Positions 31,755 to 34,571 of a DNA stretch of 34,571 nucleotides are shown here, in pieces. The translations under genes were made by a program, and so were the position numbers. Under the pieces are notes generated by a model that saw only the letters and a list, made by a program, of their open reading frames with translations, ran no database searches and was not told the DNA's origin. The stretch comes from an uncultured Verrucomicrobia subdivision 3 bacterium (GTDB lineage Bacteria > Verrucomicrobiota > Verrucomicrobiae > Limisphaerales > UBA11358), in assembly GCA_903921455.1 (NCBI GenBank), contig CAIXPZ010000036.1, positions 1 to 34,571 of the forward strand. The letters run 5' to 3'. Position 1 is the stretch's first letter; every line of letters starts with the position of its first letter.

Positions 31755-31810
31755 GAAAATCGGTTTTGTTCCTGAAAATTGCGTGGGTTCTGTTGCTAAG
31801 TCGAGCCGAA

Positions 31811-32173
31811 TCAACGCAGGGGGTTTTCGGCAAAGGCGAATTCTGTGACCGTCTTTCCGCCCACCAGATGTTCGTGGATGATGCGTTCCAGCACGGCCGG
31901 TGTGCAGCTGTGATACCACACGCCTTCCGGATAGACGACGGCGATGGGGCCGTGCGTGCAGACGCGCAGGCAGCCGGCCTTGGTGCGATACACCAGTGGA
32001 TTGGGGCCGACGAGGTTCAGCTCCTTGAGCCGTTGCTTTAAGAAATCCCAGGCGGCGAGCGTTTGCTCGCGCGGACAGCATTTTGGTTCCGGCGCATCCA
32101 CGCAGAGGAAGATGTGGCGGCGGAATTTTTCCAGTCCAAGCGTGGCGACGGCAGATTGAAGTTCGTCATTCAT
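31811..32173 (-). CDS. Thioredoxin-like [2Fe-2S] ferredoxin
   Basis: 120 residues from ATG 32173 (a GTG at 32191 is in frame). The family pattern is clear: [15 protein letters not shown] near the N-terminus, [28 protein letters not shown] in the middle and [11 protein letters not shown] near the end. Cluster ligands would be Cys24, Cys32 or Cys33, and Cys68-x3-Cys72. Such shuttle ferredoxins carry electrons in the cytoplasm; the redox partner is unknown here. It is upstream of the FHA gene on the same strand and downstream of the EamA transporter gene (78-base gap). Confidence 0.93.
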   Translation of the reverse strand: MNDELQSAVATLGLEKFRRHIFLCVDAPEPKCCPREQTLAAWDFLKQRLKELNLVGPNPLVYRTKAGCLRVCTHGPIAVVYPEGVWYHSCTPAVLERIIHEHLVGGKTVTEFAFAENPLR

Positions 32174-32250
32174 CTTATAAGAATTTGCCACAATGCTCTA
32201 GTGAACACAGCGGAAAAAATTTGGCAAGGGGTGCCTCTCTGGGGCCAAAG

Positions 32251-33168
32251 TCACCGGAAACAAGTGAGGCCGATGACGCCGCCGACGGCGATGAGCGCGC
32301 CGGCCAGGGCGCGAAACCCGATCTTTTCACCTTCAACAATGCGGGTCAACGGCAGTAACACAATCGGCGTCGTGGCAATGATGGCGGTGACGATGCCGGC
32401 TTGCGTTGTCTTGAGCGCCCATTGCATGCAGGTCACGCCGAGCGTCTGGCCGGCGACCGCATTGGCCAGCACCCATGGCCAGAGGCGCAGCCATTTTTCG
32501 CGGGAGACTTGCAAGGTTTTTTCCTCCATCCAGCCGCCATGCGTGTGCGCGGAACGCCATTTGAAAATCAGCAGCGCCAGCGTGGGGATTAGAATGCCGC
32601 CGAGCATGCGCTGATAGCCGGTGGTGCCGGCGTCCGTGTGCAGCCCGGCCGCGTGTATGGCCGTGTAGCCCTTGCGGATGATGACGGCGCCGAGCGCGCC
32701 GCCGAGCGCGGCAATGGCGCTGGCGATAAGGCCGATTTTCCAGTCGTGCGCGGAAATTTTCAGGTGGTCGTCCGGCGTGAGTGCGATGGCGACGCCGGCC
32801 AAAATCACGGCGATGCACAGGATTTCCGGCAGGGCTAATTGGGTGCCAAGCCAGAGCCGTTCGATGAGCGCGGCGAACGGGGCGGTGAGGCATTGTGTCA
32901 GCAAAACGGTGCGCCGGCTGCCGAGCCGGGGCAGGGCCTGAAAATAGGCGGAGTCGCCCAGCCCGATGCCAAACAGCCCGCTCAATATGAACCATTCCGG
33001 AGCGCCGGCAAAGCCCGCGCCGAAGGTGAACGCCCAAATCGTGAGCAATATAGTGGCGATGAGGATGCGCCAGAAATTGGCTTCAATGCCGCCGATTTGC
33101 CTTGCGGTGCGGTAACCGCAAACGGCGGAGGTGGCGAAGAGCAGGGTGGTCAGCAGCGCCGCGAACAT
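32251..33168 (-). CDS. EamA/DMT-superfamily transporter
   Basis: 305 residues, about ten predicted membrane helices in two EamA halves (about 1-130 and 145-303). Typical elements are WRILIATILLTIWAF, LFGIGLGDSAYFQAL, ALPEILCIAVILAGVAIAL and, in the second half, VAGQTLGVTCMQWAL and ALAGALIAVGGVIGL. This family exports or imports metabolites such as amino acids, nucleosides or sugars; the substrate is not predictable. Its ATG overlaps the stop of the upstream winged-helix-like gene by one base (TGATG), so the two are likely coupled. Confidence 0.9.
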   Translation of the reverse strand: MFAALLTTLLFATSAVCGYRTARQIGGIEANFWRILIATILLTIWAFTFGAGFAGAPEWFILSGLFGIGLGDSAYFQALPRLGSRRTVLLTQCLTAPFAALIERLWLGTQLALPEILCIAVILAGVAIALTPDDHLKISAHDWKIGLIASAIAALGGALGAVIIRKGYTAIHAAGLHTDAGTTGYQRMLGGILIPTLALLIFKWRSAHTHGGWMEEKTLQVSREKWLRLWPWVLANAVAGQTLGVTCMQWALKTTQAGIVTAIIATTPIVLLPLTRIVEGEKIGFRALAGALIAVGGVIGLTCFR

Positions 33169-33494
33169 CAGAGCTGCTCGTAGTGTTCGTCCGAGGCCAG
33201 ATCGGCTCCGTTGGTTTCCACCTGAATCCCTTTTTCTTTGAGCAGTTTTTCAATATCGGGCGAGATCCAGCGGCCACCGCCTTTTTTACGTTTGGGTTTG
33301 ATGCGGTATCGGCCCAGCGCGTCGCTTTCGAGCACCCCGCGTTCGACCATGGCCATCAAAATGGGTTTGGCCCAATCTGGATCTGAGTGATAACGCTTTT
33401 TGGAGCCGGCCCGCCGACTGATTTCCTTGGCACTCACAAATTCCGTGCCCCAGGTTTTGAGATAATGAAAAATTTCGCGCTCGTCCGAATCCAT
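33168..33494 (-). CDS. Small winged-helix-like protein, function unknown
   Basis: 108 residues from ATG 33494. The N-terminal half (REIFHYLKTWGTEFVSAKEI, then SRRAG, KPILMAMVERGVLESDALGRYRI) looks like a winged helix: three helices with a turn at SAKEISRRAG, then a wing near GRYRI. A basic patch KPKRKKGGGR follows, then a short acidic C-terminus. No family name is certain. It is coupled to the EamA gene by a TGATG overlap and divergent from scpA with 106 bases between starts. A DNA-binding regulator is the obvious reading but unproven. Confidence 0.75.
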   Translation of the reverse strand: MDSDEREIFHYLKTWGTEFVSAKEISRRAGSKKRYHSDPDWAKPILMAMVERGVLESDALGRYRIKPKRKKGGGRWISPDIEKLLKEKGIQVETNGADLASDEHYEQL

Positions 33495-33600
33495 AACGTA
33501 ATTCTGCCGTATAATGCCAACCGCGTCGAGTAATAAGCTGGGCCGCTTCGTTCCGCCATTGCCAAGCTGCTGGCTTCAATCTACGATTGGCACCCGTTTC

Positions 33601-34571
33601 ATGGCGGAATACAAAGTCCAGTTTGAGGTCTTCGAAGGCCCGCTCGACCTCCTTCTTTATCTCATCAAGAAGGAGGAGGTGGATATCTATGAGGTGAACC
33701 TCACCAAGCTCGCCACCCAGTTCATTGAATACATTGATCTGATGCGCGCGTTCGACCTCGAGGTCGCCGGCGAATTTCTCGTGATGGCCTCCACGCTCAT
33801 GTATGTCAAGAGCCGCGAGCTGTTGCCCGTGGACCAGCAGGTCGTGGTGGAAGCCGAGGACGAAGGCGAAGATCCGCGCTGGGAACTCATCCGCCAGCTC
33901 GTCGAATATAAAAAATTCAAGGACGCCGCCGCTAAATTGCAAACGCTGGAGGAGCGTCAGGAAAATGTCTATCCGCGCCTGCCGGGGAAAATTGAATTTG
34001 AAAGTGATGCCCCTGTGGCCAAGCCGGAAGTCGGCATCTTTGATTTGCTGAACGCCGTCAATTCCGTCCTTAAGCGTTTTCAGGACAAGACTGCCGGCGA
34101 CCGCGAGATTTACGAGGATAAGTGGACCGTTAGCGAAAAAATCGAGTTCGTCCTGAAAACTATCACCGAACGCGGATCGGTGAGGTTCTCTCAATTGTTT
34201 GAAACTGCCGCCAATCGCGCCGAAGTCGTCTGCACCTTTCTTGCCCTGCTCGAATTGATTCGGCTGAAGCAACTCGCCTGCGTGCAGCCGGAGCCGTTTG
34301 CCGAAATTGAAATTGGCCGGGCGGTCGTTTCTGAAGTGCCGCCGGAAATGGCTGCATCCGCCCCGGCCACCGAAGCCGCCGTTAAATCCGCGCCACCGTC
34401 GCTTGAACCAACCATGACCGAAGTTGAAAATGAAGAGGTAGATGATGAGGATGACGATGATGAGGATGACGATGATGAGGATGACGATGATGAGGATGAC
34501 GATGATGAGGATGACGATGATGAGGATGACGATGATGAGGATGACGATGATGAGGATGACGATGATGAGGA
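33601..34571 (+). CDS. scpA: Segregation and condensation protein A, partial, with acidic repeat tail
   Basis: Open from ATG 33601 to the window end, 323 complete codons so far. ScpA is the kleisin of the SMC-ScpAB condensin complex. The N-terminus YKVQFEVFEGPLDLLLYLIK, then KEEVDIYEVNLTKLATQFIEYI, is diagnostic, as are EFLVMASTLMYVKSRELLP and the C-terminal winged-helix segment (KIEFVLKTITERGSVRFSQLF...VVCTFLALLELIRLKQL, about 180-230). After about residue 236 comes an Ala/Pro/Glu-rich linker and then a D/E-only tail from about 281, encoded by a 15-bp minisatellite. The tail is not part of usual ScpA. The C-terminus and any scpB are outside the window. Confidence 0.95.
   Translation, partial: MAEYKVQFEVFEGPLDLLLYLIKKEEVDIYEVNLTKLATQFIEYIDLMRAFDLEVAGEFLVMASTLMYVKSRELLPVDQQVVVEAEDEGEDPRWELIRQLVEYKKFKDAAAKLQTLEERQENVYPRLPGKIEFESDAPVAKPEVGIFDLLNAVNSVLKRFQDKTAGDREIYEDKWTVSEKIEFVLKTITERGSVRFSQLFETAANRAEVVCTFLALLELIRLKQLACVQPEPFAEIEIGRAVVSEVPPEMAASAPATEAAVKSAPPSLEPTMTEVENEEVDDEDDDDEDDDDEDDDDEDDDDEDDDDEDDDDEDDDDEDDDDE
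34441..34571 (+). repeat. 15-bp perfect minisatellite inside scpA
   Basis: The unit GATGATGAGGATGAC occurs eight times identically, followed by 11 bases of a ninth at the window edge. Translated in the scpA frame it gives repeating DDEDD. The identical third positions show recent expansion or homogenisation. Confidence 0.95.

Noticed and set aside
33510..33515. Perfect TATAAT upstream of scpA
   Set aside because: No -35-like hexamer at 16-18 bases upstream, so a promoter is possible but not supported.

Overview
The window looks like Verrucomicrobiota DNA, probably Pedosphaera/Limisphaera-like. This is inferred from the GC-rich coding, large secreted proteins built of Ig-like domains, weak Shine-Dalgarno sites, DUF3106 and DUF3570 families and dense short palindromic repeats; no rRNA or other marker is present to prove it. 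No rRNA, tRNA, CRISPR array, transposase or phage gene was seen. Both window ends lie in repetitive coding sequence: tandem Ig domains on the left and a 15-bp minisatellite in scpA on the right.

Left block (1-6017, all minus strand, tightly spaced): DUF3570 outer-membrane barrel, ApbE flavin transferase, TlpA-type thioredoxin, DUF4266 lipoprotein, then two paralogous Ig-like secreted proteins. The DUF3570 protein carries a perfect ApbE-type flavinylation motif (DGISGAT). Both Ig-like proteins carry the related DAVSGAT/DAHSAAT at the same residues (53-59), just after a hydrophobic segment. apbE is interrupted by one in-frame amber codon, after which the family C-terminus continues in frame. 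I consider this block the best candidate for an undescribed system: a flavinylated, thiol-maintained envelope module.

Middle: a secreted protein of unknown family (6283-6963); an OmpR-type two-component system (6998-8724); a DHH phosphoesterase divergent from a HerA-like ATPase (8751-11768); another Ig-like secreted protein (11815-13920); aspS and an alpha/beta hydrolase (14200-16889); a Spy/LTXXQ-like protein with a clear intrinsic terminator; and hemL (17489-18772). A 1.3-kb stretch follows with an AT-rich lipoprotein gene, a long inverted repeat and a 21-bp tandem array. Next come miaA and lgt, both carrying in-frame copies of a palindromic element that includes its own GGAGG-N7-ATG start signal, then DUF3106, an anti-sigma-like protein and a hybrid histidine kinase.

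Right: a heme operon hemE-hemN-hemG/Y-hemH (26222-31133, plus strand). With hemL it covers glutamate-1-semialdehyde to 5-aminolevulinate and uroporphyrinogen III to protoheme. The end holds an FHA/zinc-finger protein, a thioredoxin-like [2Fe-2S] ferredoxin, an EamA transporter, a small winged-helix-like protein and scpA (partial).
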